The notes: generated by a model from the sequence alone, not told the origin. DNA of 64,000 bases from Pedobacter sp. HDW13 (GCF_011303555.1 NZ_CP049868.1:5642001-5706000), one strand, 5' to 3'. Positions 16,121-26,037 are shown, counted from the stretch's first letter. A program made the numbers and translations.

Positions 16121-17224
16121 TTATTTAAATAAGAATGCAATGTGTGCCGGAATATCGCCGGTGGTAAACGTAAATTTCTTTTTGCCTGCTTTATCGAAAC
16201 AGTAAATGATACCTGGAGTAACATAATCCCTGGCATCGGTTACAAAAATATCTCCTGATGTTGGATCTACTGCAATGCCATAAGGGAGTGTAATTGAAGC
16301 TTCAGTACCATCGGTTATAAAATTATTACTTGCAACTGTTTCATCTTTTACGTTAAGTTTCACGTAGGTTGATTTTGAGGTAGCGTAGCTGTAAGAAAAC
16401 AGGTAAGCGTCATCATCATTAATCCAGAAGTCGCTAACAGGAACATTGAAGTTCTTTTTAACAGCATCGGTTTTGGTGTCGATTACATACAGCGACGAAG
16501 CAATGGCTGCATAATCACCTCTCGAAATCACATACACATCACCATACTTATCGGCTTTTAAATGGTGAAGGTTAATGGCAACATCAATTTTTTTAATCTC
16601 GGTATTGGTTGTTAAATCAATTACCGATACAGTTCTGTCGTAGTTTGGATAGTTGTAACCACCAGAATTGGCCACATAGAGTTTGGTACCTACAACCGCC
16701 ATTTCTTCGGGTTGATTACCTACCGTTATTTTAGTTTTAATGGTACTCAAAGCAGTGGTATCTACTACGGCTACATAGCCATCATAAGATGTGATATAAG
16801 CGAAATTCTTATAAAAGGTAACATAACGCGGGTTGTTGATATCCAGTTTAGCCACCTGCTTTGCGTTGCTGGCATTTAAAATTTCTACTTTATTGCTTCC
16901 GTTTACAACAACATACATTTTAGCGCCGTAAATTTTGATGTCGTTACCCACATCGCCCAGGCCTAAAGTAACAGCCGGATTGGCTGCGCCAAATATATTC
17001 CTCGTGTATTTCCCATCATCATAGCTATAGTAATCTAAAGATGATTTGTTAGAACCCCAGTTGCCTTCATTCAAAACATATAAGCCCTTTACGGTTAATG
17101 ATGGGGTTTTGGCTCCCTGTTCAGCGTCTTCATCTACCGGGGTATCTTTTCTACAGGCAAATGCCAGGGCTGTTAAAAGCAAAAAGCCGGTTAGTTTTAA
17201 AACGTGGTGTAATTTGTATTTCAT
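16121..17224 (-). CDS. BtuG-like YncE-type beta-propeller lipoprotein
   Basis: This 367-residue lipoprotein (signal ending LLLTALAFAC) consists of seven repeats of YncE/DUF5074 type: GLYVLNEGNWGSNKSSLDYY, KMYVVVNGSNKVEILNAS, FAYITSYDGYVAVVDT, KLYVANSGGYNYPNYD, GDVYVISRGDYA and GDIFVTDARDY. This is the architecture of Bacteroides BtuG, which sits on BtuB and captures cobalamin with very high affinity. It lies between receptor 2 and the PKD-type lipoprotein, 19 and 16 bp away, all behind a cobalamin riboswitch. The role in surface B12 capture is inference from fold and context. Confidence 0.85.
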   Translation of the reverse strand: MKYKLHHVLKLTGFLLLTALAFACRKDTPVDEDAEQGAKTPSLTVKGLYVLNEGNWGSNKSSLDYYSYDDGKYTRNIFGAANPAVTLGLGDVGNDIKIYGAKMYVVVNGSNKVEILNASNAKQVAKLDINNPRYVTFYKNFAYITSYDGYVAVVDTTALSTIKTKITVGNQPEEMAVVGTKLYVANSGGYNYPNYDRTVSVIDLTTNTEIKKIDVAINLHHLKADKYGDVYVISRGDYAAIASSLYVIDTKTDAVKKNFNVPVSDFWINDDDAYLFSYSYATSKSTYVKLNVKDETVASNNFITDGTEASITLPYGIAVDPTSGDIFVTDARDYVTPGIIYCFDKAGKKKFTFTTGDIPAHIAFLFK

Positions 17225-17243
17225 ATCGTGATTTTAAATTGGT

Positions 17244-19277
17244 TTAAAAATTAGCGGATAAAGTAAGTCGGTAGTTACGACCAGGCATTGGATAGTTAAG
17301 TACCACATCGTAATACTGGTTAAAAACATTATTGATTTCGGCATTGATGAAGAACCTGCTTTGGTGGTAAAAAAAATTTGCACCAAGTGCTAAATCGTGG
17401 GTGTACCACGGCTTAACATAGTTAGCTGCTATATTGGCCTTTTGGCTATATCGTTCGCCGGTGTAGATGTAACCATAATTAAACACCAGGTTTTTATAAT
17501 CAATTCCAAATCTTGCCGATCCGCTATGTACAGGGATGTAGGGAATCTGATCGCCATACCTGAAGGCTGTGGTACTAATATCTACTGCTTTTTCGAAGGT
17601 ATAATTCGCACTTGCCTTCAGCTTCAACTGTAAATCTAAATCCCAAACCGTTTGAATATTGGTTTCGAAGCCTCTGATACGCACACGATCGAGGTTAACC
17701 ATGGTCCATCTGCCTAAATTATTACCTGGAATGGCTACAATCTTATCTTTTACCAGATTATAATAGGCATCAGTCTGAAGGGATAAATAAGCAAGGCGCC
17801 TCCCGTTTGAAGTATGTCCGTAAGTAAAACCCAGGTCGTATTGACTGGTGTATTCGGGTTTTAGCTTGGAGTTTCCAATAAACGTGTAATAGAGGTCGTT
17901 AAAAGTGGGCATCCGGAAAATGGATTTGTAAAAACTGCGAATGCGGAAATCTTTGGTTTGAAAAGGTTGCCACGATGCCATTAAAGCCGGAGTATATTCC
18001 TGCCTGTTGGCTGATTGATTACCATTTTTAACCTGCTCTGCAATCAGGGTTGCTAAAACATTGGCTTGTATACTCAATCTTTTTAGGTTTAAGGCGCTCG
18101 CAAGTGCTACTAAACCGGTATTACGTTTAGGGTAAGCAAAATCGTACAAATTGGCATCTAACTGTTGTAAACTGTAATCTGTAGCCAGCGAAACCTCCCA
18201 AATACCCGATATTTTATAAAGATTGACTGCAGAGATGTACCATTCCGTTTCGGTAAAGCGGTTGTCTAAAAAGCCGTTTTGTTGTTTAAATTCGGGATCG
18301 AGGTAACGCATAAAACTATATGCATACTTCGTATTGAACATAAAATTATAGCGGGCACTCCTTTTATTCTGGTACGAAGCCTGAATAAAACTATTATCGT
18401 CCCACTGGCGCTGTGTAAAGGTAAACCTGTTCGAAACAATAGCCCCGGGCAGTCCGCGTGCCGAATTGTAGTTGTATAATTTAAGGTTCCACTTGCTGCT
18501 ATCAGGCAATAAGCCAAACAGCGTTGCTTCTACCCTTGCCGATTTAACATCGCTGTTATTCCGGATAATGGTGGTATCGTAAGCCAGTTCTTTATACCTG
18601 AATTTATATTTGCCGTTGGATTCTAAATAGCTGGCATCTAAAAGGAGAGAGATTTTATTGCTGATTTTTTGTTTATAACTGATATTCGGGTTAATCAATC
18701 CGAATGAGCCGGTTTTTAAACCAACGCCCAACCCATACTTTTTCCCTTCATTAAAAGCAGGTTGTGCTGTTCGAAGGTAAAGTGCACTGGCTGCTGCATA
18801 ACTTCTGGCTGGCATCAGTAATTCGGGTTTTTGACCAACATAAACAGCAATCTCTTCGAGGTTATCTAATGAAAACTTGCCTAAATCTACCTGGCCGTTT
18901 TGGGCATTTCCAAGCTGCACACCATCATAAAAAACAGCAGTATGGTTGCTGCCCATGCTCCTTACATTAATAGTTTTTAAACCGCCAACACCTCCGTAAT
19001 CTTTTAATTGTACACCGGCGAAATAGCGTATGGCATCGGCAACCGAAAGACTGTTCAGGCGTTTTAATTCCGTCCCTATGAGTATTTGTACCGGAGTTGG
19101 CGATAAATTTACCTTTGAGTTTTTATACTCTGTTATTTTAACATCCTGCAATTGATTGGCCTTTGCGGTATCAATCTGCGCGACTGAAATAGCAGGCAAA
19201 AGAATGCCCGTGCCCAATAGCGGTGCCAGCAAAAAGAAAAACCTGGTGCTTAGTAAAACACCTTTAATTTTGATCAT
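17244..19277 (-). CDS. TonB-dependent receptor (B12 uptake 2)
   Basis: This 677-residue outer-membrane receptor has an N-terminal signal (FFFLLAPLLGTGILLPAISVAQ), a plug domain about 45-165 (LNSLSVADAIRYFAGVQLKD, INVRSMGSNHTAVFYDGVQL, LEEIAVYVGQ) and a barrel ending in RLTLSANF with the expected terminal Phe. It is the first gene behind cobalamin riboswitch 2 and is followed by the BtuG-like and PKD-type lipoprotein genes. It differs clearly from receptor 1, so the two systems may prefer different corrinoids. Confidence 0.92.
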   Translation of the reverse strand: MIKIKGVLLSTRFFFLLAPLLGTGILLPAISVAQIDTAKANQLQDVKITEYKNSKVNLSPTPVQILIGTELKRLNSLSVADAIRYFAGVQLKDYGGVGGLKTINVRSMGSNHTAVFYDGVQLGNAQNGQVDLGKFSLDNLEEIAVYVGQKPELLMPARSYAAASALYLRTAQPAFNEGKKYGLGVGLKTGSFGLINPNISYKQKISNKISLLLDASYLESNGKYKFRYKELAYDTTIIRNNSDVKSARVEATLFGLLPDSSKWNLKLYNYNSARGLPGAIVSNRFTFTQRQWDDNSFIQASYQNKRSARYNFMFNTKYAYSFMRYLDPEFKQQNGFLDNRFTETEWYISAVNLYKISGIWEVSLATDYSLQQLDANLYDFAYPKRNTGLVALASALNLKRLSIQANVLATLIAEQVKNGNQSANRQEYTPALMASWQPFQTKDFRIRSFYKSIFRMPTFNDLYYTFIGNSKLKPEYTSQYDLGFTYGHTSNGRRLAYLSLQTDAYYNLVKDKIVAIPGNNLGRWTMVNLDRVRIRGFETNIQTVWDLDLQLKLKASANYTFEKAVDISTTAFRYGDQIPYIPVHSGSARFGIDYKNLVFNYGYIYTGERYSQKANIAANYVKPWYTHDLALGANFFYHQSRFFINAEINNVFNQYYDVVLNYPMPGRNYRLTLSANF

Positions 19278-19385
19278 TTGATTGTGAGTTTAACCCACAG
19301 CCAACAGATAGAAAAGAAATGAAAATACGAAAAACGTAAGTACCTCACCCCTAGCTTCAATCCACGAAAGCTATGAAATATAATG
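19278..19385 (-). promoter_or_regulatory. 5' leader between riboswitch 2 and receptor 2
   Basis: This segment parallels 14053-14162 block by block (GCCAACAGAT, AGAAATGAAAATACG, AACGTAAGTACCTC, GCTTCAATCCACGAAAGCTA). It is a diverged copy of the same leader and probably holds the expression platform. Confidence 0.55.
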
Positions 19386-19557
19386 CTAAGGCAGGTCTTC
19401 TGACTTACTCCCGGTTTTCCGGCCTTCCCATCCCGACAAGTCGGCACAGTGGCAAATGATTGGAAACCCGTTAAGGAGCTTACAGCTGCGGGACAGTTAC
19501 AGATTTACACTGTATTCCCTTTTAATTCCGGGTGTAATGCCGGAAACCAAAAGCGCC
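19386..19557 (-). promoter_or_regulatory. Cobalamin riboswitch 2
   Basis: This element is nearly identical to riboswitch 1 over its core: minus-strand blocks GGCGCTTTTGGTTTCCGG, AAAAGGGAATACAGTGTAAA, GTCCCGCAGCTGTAAGC, GCCACTGTGCC and AGTCAGAAGACCTGCC. The main differences lie in the variable stem around 19422-19470. It controls receptor 2 and the two lipoprotein genes. The spacing to the receptor start is almost the same as for riboswitch 1. Confidence 0.95.
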
Positions 19558-19650
19558 GCAAATGTAAGAAAATTAACCAACATGTAAAATGGATGATGGA
19601 AAATGGTCGTTTTAACAGAAAAGGCTAAATTAGGAATCACATTATAACAC

Positions 19651-20898
19651 ATGAGAAAAATTTTAACTGTTGTACTTTCGTTAATCAGCTTATCTGCCAT
19701 GGCGCAAAAAACCGATACCGTGTTTCTCAGGAAACTGATGGAGTCGAAACCCGAACTTTTTTCGGCTGTGCTCAATCATCCGAATAAAAACCAAATACAA
19801 ATTATGTACACACAGGTTAACCGCGATGCCCAAAACAAGCCCAGCTTTAAAACCTTCAGTTATAATTTAGATCCTCATCACTATTTTTATCCGGCCAGTA
19901 CCGTTAAACTTGCGGCTGTAATTTTTGCGCTGGAGAAAGTAAACCGTTTAAAAAGCACTGGTTTAACCGCACAAAGTATTATGGTTACAGATAGTGCTTT
20001 TAAAGGTCAAACCAAAGTACTAAAAGATACGAGCGCCAGTAATGGTTTGCCATCTGTTGCTCATTACGTTAAAAAGATTTTGCTCACCAGTGATAATGAT
20101 GCATTTAACCGATTATTTGAATTTATTGGTCGTGCAGAAATTAACCAGAAACTAAAAGCATATGGCTTTAACGACAGCCGGATATTAAACCGTTTAGCCA
20201 TAGGCGATGCAGGCGAATCAACTAAACACTCCAATCCGGTTAAATTCTATAACAGCAGTCAACTGGTGTACAATCAGCAGGCACAGTATGATCCCAAAGA
20301 TTATGAACTGAGCTTAACCAATCTCACTATGGGAAAAGGTTACCTGGATAGCGCCGATAAACTGGTAAACAAACCCTTTAGCCTGGCCGGAAAAAATGCC
20401 TTCGCGATTAACGATCAGCAGAAATTGATGCAAAAACTGATTTTTCCGGAAGCATTTCCTGCAAAAGAACGGTTTAAATTAACTGCTGATAATTATAAAC
20501 TCATTTACACCTACATGAGTAAATATCCAACAGAAAGCGATTTTCCTAAACATGATCAGAAAGAATTTTGGCCTACCTATGCTAAAATGCTTTATTACGG
20601 CCGCGAGAACATTAGTCCGGATCCAAACATCAGGATCTTTAATAAATATGGCGACAGCTACGGTTATATTATCGACAATTCTTACTTCGTTGATTTTAAA
20701 AACGGCATCGAATATTTTTTAACCGCAGTCGTACATAGTAATGAAGACGGCATATTTAACGACAATAAATATGAATACGATACCGTTTGTTTTCCATTTA
20801 TGAAAAACCTGGGCAAAAGTATTTATGAAGTGGAATTAAAAAGAAGCAAAAAACATAGGCCCGATTTAAGCAAGTTCAAACTCGATTATAAGCATTAA
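19651..20898 (+). CDS. Secreted class-A beta-lactamase-like serine hydrolase
   Basis: This 415-residue protein has signal peptide MRKILTVVLSLISLSAMAQ. The SxxK motif is PASTVK (Ser83, Lys86), and an SDN triad occurs in LTSDNDAFNRLFEF, both as in class A beta-lactamases. A KTG-like triad is not obvious in the expected place, where GYIIDNSYFVDFKNGIEYFL follows a Tyr-rich strand. The family contains lactamase-related peptidases and esterases of unknown substrate, so antibiotic hydrolysis should not be assumed. The gene is monocistronic, divergent from the B12 operon. Confidence 0.85.
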   Translation: MRKILTVVLSLISLSAMAQKTDTVFLRKLMESKPELFSAVLNHPNKNQIQIMYTQVNRDAQNKPSFKTFSYNLDPHHYFYPASTVKLAAVIFALEKVNRLKSTGLTAQSIMVTDSAFKGQTKVLKDTSASNGLPSVAHYVKKILLTSDNDAFNRLFEFIGRAEINQKLKAYGFNDSRILNRLAIGDAGESTKHSNPVKFYNSSQLVYNQQAQYDPKDYELSLTNLTMGKGYLDSADKLVNKPFSLAGKNAFAINDQQKLMQKLIFPEAFPAKERFKLTADNYKLIYTYMSKYPTESDFPKHDQKEFWPTYAKMLYYGRENISPDPNIRIFNKYGDSYGYIIDNSYFVDFKNGIEYFLTAVVHSNEDGIFNDNKYEYDTVCFPFMKNLGKSIYEVELKRSKKHRPDLSKFKLDYKH

Positions 20899-21010
20899 AC
20901 AGTAAAACCTTTCGTAGCTTTTTGGGTTTATAGCGTATAAATTGTACAAAAAACTATACATTAATTAAAAAATAATATATTCGCATTTCAAATAAAAGAA
21001 TAAAGCACTA

Positions 21011-22414
21011 ATGGCTAAACTATTAATAATTGACGATGAACGAGCGATAAGAAGTACCTTACGCGAAATTCTGGAATACGAAAATTACGAAGTTGAAGAT
21101 ATCGATAATGGTATTGATGGCCTCGAGATGATCAAAAAAGGGAATTATGATCTCGTACTTTGCGATATCAAGATGAACAAGATGGACGGTATGGAGGTGC
21201 TCGAACAAGCCCAGGCCATTAAGCCCGATTTACCTTTTATTATGATATCTGGTCACGGTACAGTAGAAACCGCTATCGAAGCCAGCAAAAAAGGCGCTTT
21301 CGATTTTATTTCCAAACCACCTGATTTAAACCGCTTACTAATTACTGTACGCAATGGTTTAGATCGCGGAACTTTGGTAACAGAAACCAAGGTATTAAAG
21401 CGTAAAGTAAGTAAAACACGCGAAATACTGGGCGAATCGGAAAGTATTTCGAAAATTAAAGAAACCATCGAACGTGTTGCCCCTACCGAAGCCCGTGTAT
21501 TAATTACAGGCGCAAATGGCAGTGGTAAAGAACTGGTTGCCCGCTGGTTACACGAAAAATCGAACCGATCAGAAAGCCCTTTAATTGAAGTAAACTGCGC
21601 CGCTATTCCTTCAGAACTAATTGAAAGCGAACTATTTGGTCACGAAAAGGGATCGTTTACCTCTGCGGTAAAACAACGCATTGGTAAGTTTGAACTGGCT
21701 AACGGCGGCACCTTATTTTTGGATGAGATTGGCGATATGAGCCTTTCGGCTCAGGCAAAAGTGCTTCGTGCATTACAGGAACATAAAATTACCCGTGTTG
21801 GTGGCGAAAAGGAAATTGATGTAAACGTGCGTGTTTTAGCCGCAACAAATAAAGATTTATTAAAAGAAATTGAGAATGGTAATTTCCGTATGGATTTGTA
21901 CCACCGCTTAAATGTAATTAATATTCATGTGCCTCATCTTACCGAACGTACTGATGACATCCCTGTAATTGCGCAAAACTTTTTAGAGCGTATTTGTGGC
22001 GATTACGGCATGCCGGTTAAAAAGATAAACGACGGCGGAATGTCGGCCTTACAAGCTTTACCATGGACAGGTAACGTACGTGAGCTGCACAACATGATTG
22101 AACGTTTGATTATTTTGAGCGATAAAGTAATTACTGAAAATGATGTGCGTGCTTTTGCCAACCCTGGCGGTGGAACAAACATTGGTGCTGCAACCAGTGC
22201 TCAGATTGCCAGCTCAGGCGGCTCAAGCCTTGCTTCTACTTTCGATTCGTTTAATAATTTTCAGGATTATAAAGATCATGCAGAACGCGAGTTTATTAAA
22301 TTCAAGCTCGAGAAAAACAATTGGAATGTTTCTAAAACGGCCGATGAAATCGACATTCAGCGTAGCCATTTATACAGTAAAATTGAGAAATTTGGTTTAA
22401 AAAGAGCTGAGTAG
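21011..22414 (+). CDS. NtrC-family sigma-54-dependent response regulator
   Basis: This 467-residue protein has a receiver domain (1-120; LLIIDDE, phospho-acceptor Asp52 in LVLCDIKM, Lys in ISKPPD), a sigma-54 AAA+ domain (about 140-375; Walker A GANGSGKE, Walker B LFLDEIGDMS, R-finger region VRVLAATNKDL) and a Fis-type HTH at the C-terminus (NVSKTADEIDIQRSHLYSKI). The sigma-54 contact loop reads GSFTSA, not GAFTGA. No histidine kinase gene is adjacent, so its partner is elsewhere. Family assignment is firm, target genes unknown. Confidence 0.93.
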   Translation: MAKLLIIDDERAIRSTLREILEYENYEVEDIDNGIDGLEMIKKGNYDLVLCDIKMNKMDGMEVLEQAQAIKPDLPFIMISGHGTVETAIEASKKGAFDFISKPPDLNRLLITVRNGLDRGTLVTETKVLKRKVSKTREILGESESISKIKETIERVAPTEARVLITGANGSGKELVARWLHEKSNRSESPLIEVNCAAIPSELIESELFGHEKGSFTSAVKQRIGKFELANGGTLFLDEIGDMSLSAQAKVLRALQEHKITRVGGEKEIDVNVRVLAATNKDLLKEIENGNFRMDLYHRLNVINIHVPHLTERTDDIPVIAQNFLERICGDYGMPVKKINDGGMSALQALPWTGNVRELHNMIERLIILSDKVITENDVRAFANPGGGTNIGAATSAQIASSGGSSLASTFDSFNNFQDYKDHAEREFIKFKLEKNNWNVSKTADEIDIQRSHLYSKIEKFGLKRAE

Positions 22415-22498
22415 TACGATAAGTTGAAAAGTTTTGAAGTTGGAATGTTTGAAGATTAGCCGGATAGCATTCCAATTTTTTTATGTCAATAAACCAAT

Positions 22499-22583
22499 CG
22501 TCATCTCGACTGAAGTGCAACGGAACGGAGAGATCTATCAAGAATATTCACCAAAAGATTTCTCCACTTCTCTCGAAATGACG
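22499..22583. repeat. REP-like palindromic element, copy 4
   Basis: CGTCATCTCGACTGAAG at the left and CTTCTCTCGAAATGACG at the right are inverted, as are GGAGAGATCT and AGATTTCTCC inside. It occupies the gap between the convergent NtrC-type and ClC genes. Confidence 0.8.
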
Positions 22584-22604
22584 ATAACTGAAGATGAATT
22601 GACT

Positions 22605-24394
22605 CTAACCCATATAATCATTCTGCCGCATCAGCAAGGCCCTGTATTTGTTAAAGATTGCAGTCTTAGAAACGAACCCCAGATAACGGTTTTGTTCAGA
22701 GAGTACCGGTAAAATCCATACATTTTCCTGTTCCATCTTTTCCAGTACCATTTTAAGATCATCGGCCTCGGTAAGTGTGTTTGGTGCAGCTTGTACCAAA
22801 TCTGCAGCCAGTAAGTTTTCCTTATCCGGATTGCCCATCATCTCATTAAACAGCTTTTCGATGTAAATGATACCTTTAAAATCGCCCGTCTCATCGGTAA
22901 CCGCACAAATATTTTTACCCGATTGTACAATTTCATTCATCTTTAGCGAGAGTACATCATTCAGTTGTAACTGGGGATAACTCTTCTCAATCAGATATTT
23001 TAATTTCATCTGGTTCAAAACCGTAGTATCCTTATCCTCGTGAGATAAAAGCTCACCTTTATCAGCCAATACTTTGGTGTAAATAGAATGTTTTTGCGAA
23101 CCACGGTTAATGGCGTAAGAAATAGCCGTAGTAATCATTAACGGCACCATTAAAATATAGCCTCCCGTAATTTCGGCAATAAGGAAAATACCCGTTAAAG
23201 GCGCGTGCATGATGGAACCCAAAGCAGCGGCCATACCCGCCACAATAAAATTCGACACGTTTAACTGCGCCATACCGGATAAATTTACCGTATAGGCAAA
23301 AATAAATCCGATTAATCCACCCATGATTAAGCTTGGCGCAAACGTTCCGCCATTACCACCGGCACCTAAGGTAATGAGGGTAGCAAGGGATTTCATGAAA
23401 ATGGTGACCACAGTAAACAACACTACAATCGCAGGATATTATTGTAATCTTCGAAAATACTGTTGTTAATTACGGCCAGGTAATCGCCTTTTAGTAAGCC
23501 TTTCATCGTAATATAGCCTTCGCCATATAATGTTGGAAAAAGAAATACCAAAGCGCCAAGCATTAAACCGCCCACAACTACCTTGGTGTAAGGATCTTTT
23601 ATTTTATAAAAGAGGCCTTTAATGGCATAATTCGCTTTGGTAAAATAAATGGAAAACAAGCCAATTAAGCCCGCCAAAAGCACATAATAAACCAATGCAT
23701 CCATTTTCCAACCCTCAGTTACCAAAAAGAACAACTGCTGCGTGTAAAATGCCCTGGCCACCACGGCTGCGGTAGCTGCCGATAAAAGCAGCGGAATAAA
23801 TGCTGGAATAGTAAACTCGGGAAGCAGAATTTCTATTGCGAAAACAATACCTGCCACCGGACTATAAAAAGCGCCTGCAATACCTGCGGCCGCACCACAA
23901 GCCACCAACATGGTAATTTCGCGATAGGAAAGCCCCAGAAAACGGCCCAAATTTGAACCAATGGCCGAACCACTGGTAACTATTGGCGCCTCCAGGCCTG
24001 TAGAGCCACCAAAACCAACCGTAACTGCAGCTGTAATTACCTGCGAATAAATGTTGTGGGGTTCTACCCTGCTCGATTTCTTCGAAATAGCATATAACAA
24101 AGGTGTTAAACCGGTTTCGAATTTTGTTCTTCGTATAAAATACTTAATATACAAAACGGTTAAAAGGATCCCAATCATCGGAAAAATAAAATACAGGTAG
24201 TATTTATATTTCCAATGCCAGTCTGATTGAAGAAACTCTTCGATATGATGGGTTAAACTTTTTAAAGCAGCCGCCGCAAGTCCGGCCAAAACACCTACTA
24301 TAATAGCCAGAACTACTAAGAAATTACGGTTTGATATCTTTGATTTCCGGTATTGGTTAATCTGATCAAGGTAATTTACAAAGCGGATATACAT
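22605..24394 (-). CDS. ClC chloride channel/antiporter with CBS domains, one frameshift
   Basis: Two minus-strand frames meet at 23423. The N-terminal frame (23423-24394, to residue 323) has GGSTGLEAPIVTSGSAIGSN and the E-containing GREITM-like region of ClC. The C-terminal frame (22605-23423 and upstream) continues with LGAGGNGGTFAPSLIMGG and two CBS domains. The first frame ends just after NNILRL; the second is open from AIVVLFTV. Adding one base between 23430 and 23440 gives a single 596-residue ClC, a normal length. I treat it as one gene with an assembly error or a recent mutation, not two genes. Confidence 0.88.
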
Positions 24395-24431
24395 TTAGTT
24401 CTATTTTTACTTTTCAGCAGAAAAACGAAGG

Positions 24432-25154
24432 TTAAGCGTCAAATTTGTCCAAAAGCTTAATTAAGGTGGCAAAATCTTTTGGATATGGCGCATCGATCAC
24501 AATGTCTTTATCATCAAGCCCTTTAAACACCAGGTGCCTAGCGTGTAGTGCAAAACGTTTCATGATGGGTTGTTCTTCTTCTCCTTTGGTTAACCTGTAA
24601 CCTCTTTTGATCGAAGAAAGAAATACGGGTTTTCCTTTATACATATCATCGCCAACAATGGCAGCCCTTTGTGTGGCTAAATGGATGCGGATTTGGTGCA
24701 TGCGGCCAGTAATAGGCTTGCACTCAACCAAAGTATAGTGTTTATAATATTTTAGCGAATCGAAAATGGTTTCGGCACGTTTTCCCTCAACCCTATCAAT
24801 GGTTACATTCTTATTTCCATCGTTTAAGATTGGTAAATCGACCATTAGCTCATCAAAAATCACATGACCATCTACCACAGCATGATAGGTTTTATTTACC
24901 TTTCTTCTTTCAAACTGCATAGAAGCATGACGATAGCCTTCAGGATTTTTCGCAATAATTAAAGCTCCAGAAGTTTCCTTATCTAAACGGTGACATACCT
25001 GTGCATCATAGCTATACTGCTTGGCTAAACGCAAAACATTGGTTTCGCCAGCCGCGCCTCTTTCATCAAGCGATGCTAAGAACGGAGGTTTGTTAATGAC
25101 AATAAAATCGTTGTCTTCGAAAAGGATAAGGTCTTTAAAATTTGGAAACTTCAA
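24432..25154 (-). CDS. RluA-family rRNA/tRNA pseudouridine synthase
   Basis: This 240-residue catalytic-domain-only synthase has FIVINKPPFLASLDERG, the active-site CHRLDKETSGALI (Asp nucleophile) near residue 57, and KPITGRMHQIRIHLA with AIVGDDMY. No S4 domain is seen. It isomerises uridine in a structured RNA; the target cannot be told. It lies 37 bp upstream of the ClC gene in the same direction. It differs from the TruC-like protein at 2775-3458. Confidence 0.9.
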   Translation of the reverse strand: MKFPNFKDLILFEDNDFIVINKPPFLASLDERGAAGETNVLRLAKQYSYDAQVCHRLDKETSGALIIAKNPEGYRHASMQFERRKVNKTYHAVVDGHVIFDELMVDLPILNDGNKNVTIDRVEGKRAETIFDSLKYYKHYTLVECKPITGRMHQIRIHLATQRAAIVGDDMYKGKPVFLSSIKRGYRLTKGEEEQPIMKRFALHARHLVFKGLDDKDIVIDAPYPKDFATLIKLLDKFDA

Positions 25155-25295
25155 ACTGTGCTGTGATTAATGAAGCGCAAAAATACGATTTTATTTTTTA
25201 AGCCACCCGTCGCCCTGAATTTATTTCGGGGTCTCATGGATAAAGACGCAGATCTCAATATAAAAAGAGCAACACTTTGCTTAACCAAAACAAAA

Positions 25296-25326
25296 AAGCC
25301 GTCCTAATGCGAGATTAGGACGGCTT
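25296..25326. terminator. Terminator hairpin after the OmpR-type regulator
   Basis: AAGCCGTCCTAAT and ATTAGGACGGCTT form a perfect 13-bp stem around GCGAG, with an A run on the left that becomes a T run on the minus strand. It ends the regulator gene on the minus strand. Confidence 0.88.
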
Positions 25327-25347
25327 ATATTTTTAGGTCAATATCAA

Positions 25348-26037
25348 TTAAGATAGCTCAAATTTATATCCCACACCTTTAACCGTCGACACATAGGTTT
25401 CGCCTAATTTTTCGCGCAGTTTACGGATATGTACATCGATAGTACGGTTAGTTACCACTACAGAGTCTTCCCAGATATTTTTAAGGATCGATTCGCGGGT
25501 GTAAACTTTACCTGGTTTAGAAGCTAAAAGATATAATAATTCGAATTCCTTTTTAGCCAGCACCACTTTATTACCACCTTGAAAAACGAGGTATGCTTCG
25601 CGGTCAATTACTAAATCACCAATTTCAAGCTTATTTTCTGATACTTCTTCTGTACCTGCATTTCTTCTTAAAATTGCATTGATGCGGCTTACTAAAGCCC
25701 TTGGTTTAATTGGTTTGGCGATATAATCATCGGCACCCACATTAAAACCGGCAATTTCCGAATACTCCTCGCTTCTGGCCGTTAAGAAAACCATAAATGT
25801 ATTTTTGAATTCAGGAATTGCACGCATTAAACGGCAAGCCTCAATCCCATCCATTTTAGGCATCATAATATCCAGGATAATCAAATCAGGATGAACCTTC
25901 TTTGCAACTGTAATTCCCTCCTGACCGTTGGTTGCGGTGAAAACCTGGTACCCCTCTTTCTTTAGGTTGTACTCAATAAGCTCCAGAATATCTGGTTCAT
26001 CATCAACAATTAATATTTTCTGACCTGCGTTGTTCAT
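25348..26037 (-). CDS. OmpR/PhoB-type response regulator
   Basis: From the ATG at 26037 this is 229 residues: a receiver domain (ILIVDDEPD, phospho-acceptor Asp56 in LIILDIMMPKMDG, Lys in DDYIAKPIKPR) and a winged-helix output domain ending VTNRTIDVHIRKLREKLG and VSTVKGVGYKFEL. An in-frame ATG at 26076 adds 13 polar residues and is less likely. No kinase gene adjoins it. The sequence resembles the single PhoB/KdpE-like regulator common in Sphingobacteria, but the stimulus is unknown. Confidence 0.93.
   Translation of the reverse strand: MNNAGQKILIVDDEPDILELIEYNLKKEGYQVFTATNGQEGITVAKKVHPDLIILDIMMPKMDGIEACRLMRAIPEFKNTFMVFLTARSEEYSEIAGFNVGADDYIAKPIKPRALVSRINAILRRNAGTEEVSENKLEIGDLVIDREAYLVFQGGNKVVLAKKEFELLYLLASKPGKVYTRESILKNIWEDSVVVTNRTIDVHIRKLREKLGETYVSTVKGVGYKFELS

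Noticed and set aside
22605..24394. Two separate membrane-protein genes
   Set aside because: Together they are exactly one ClC with the split inside the membrane domain; the second part would begin mid-domain at a GTG codon.
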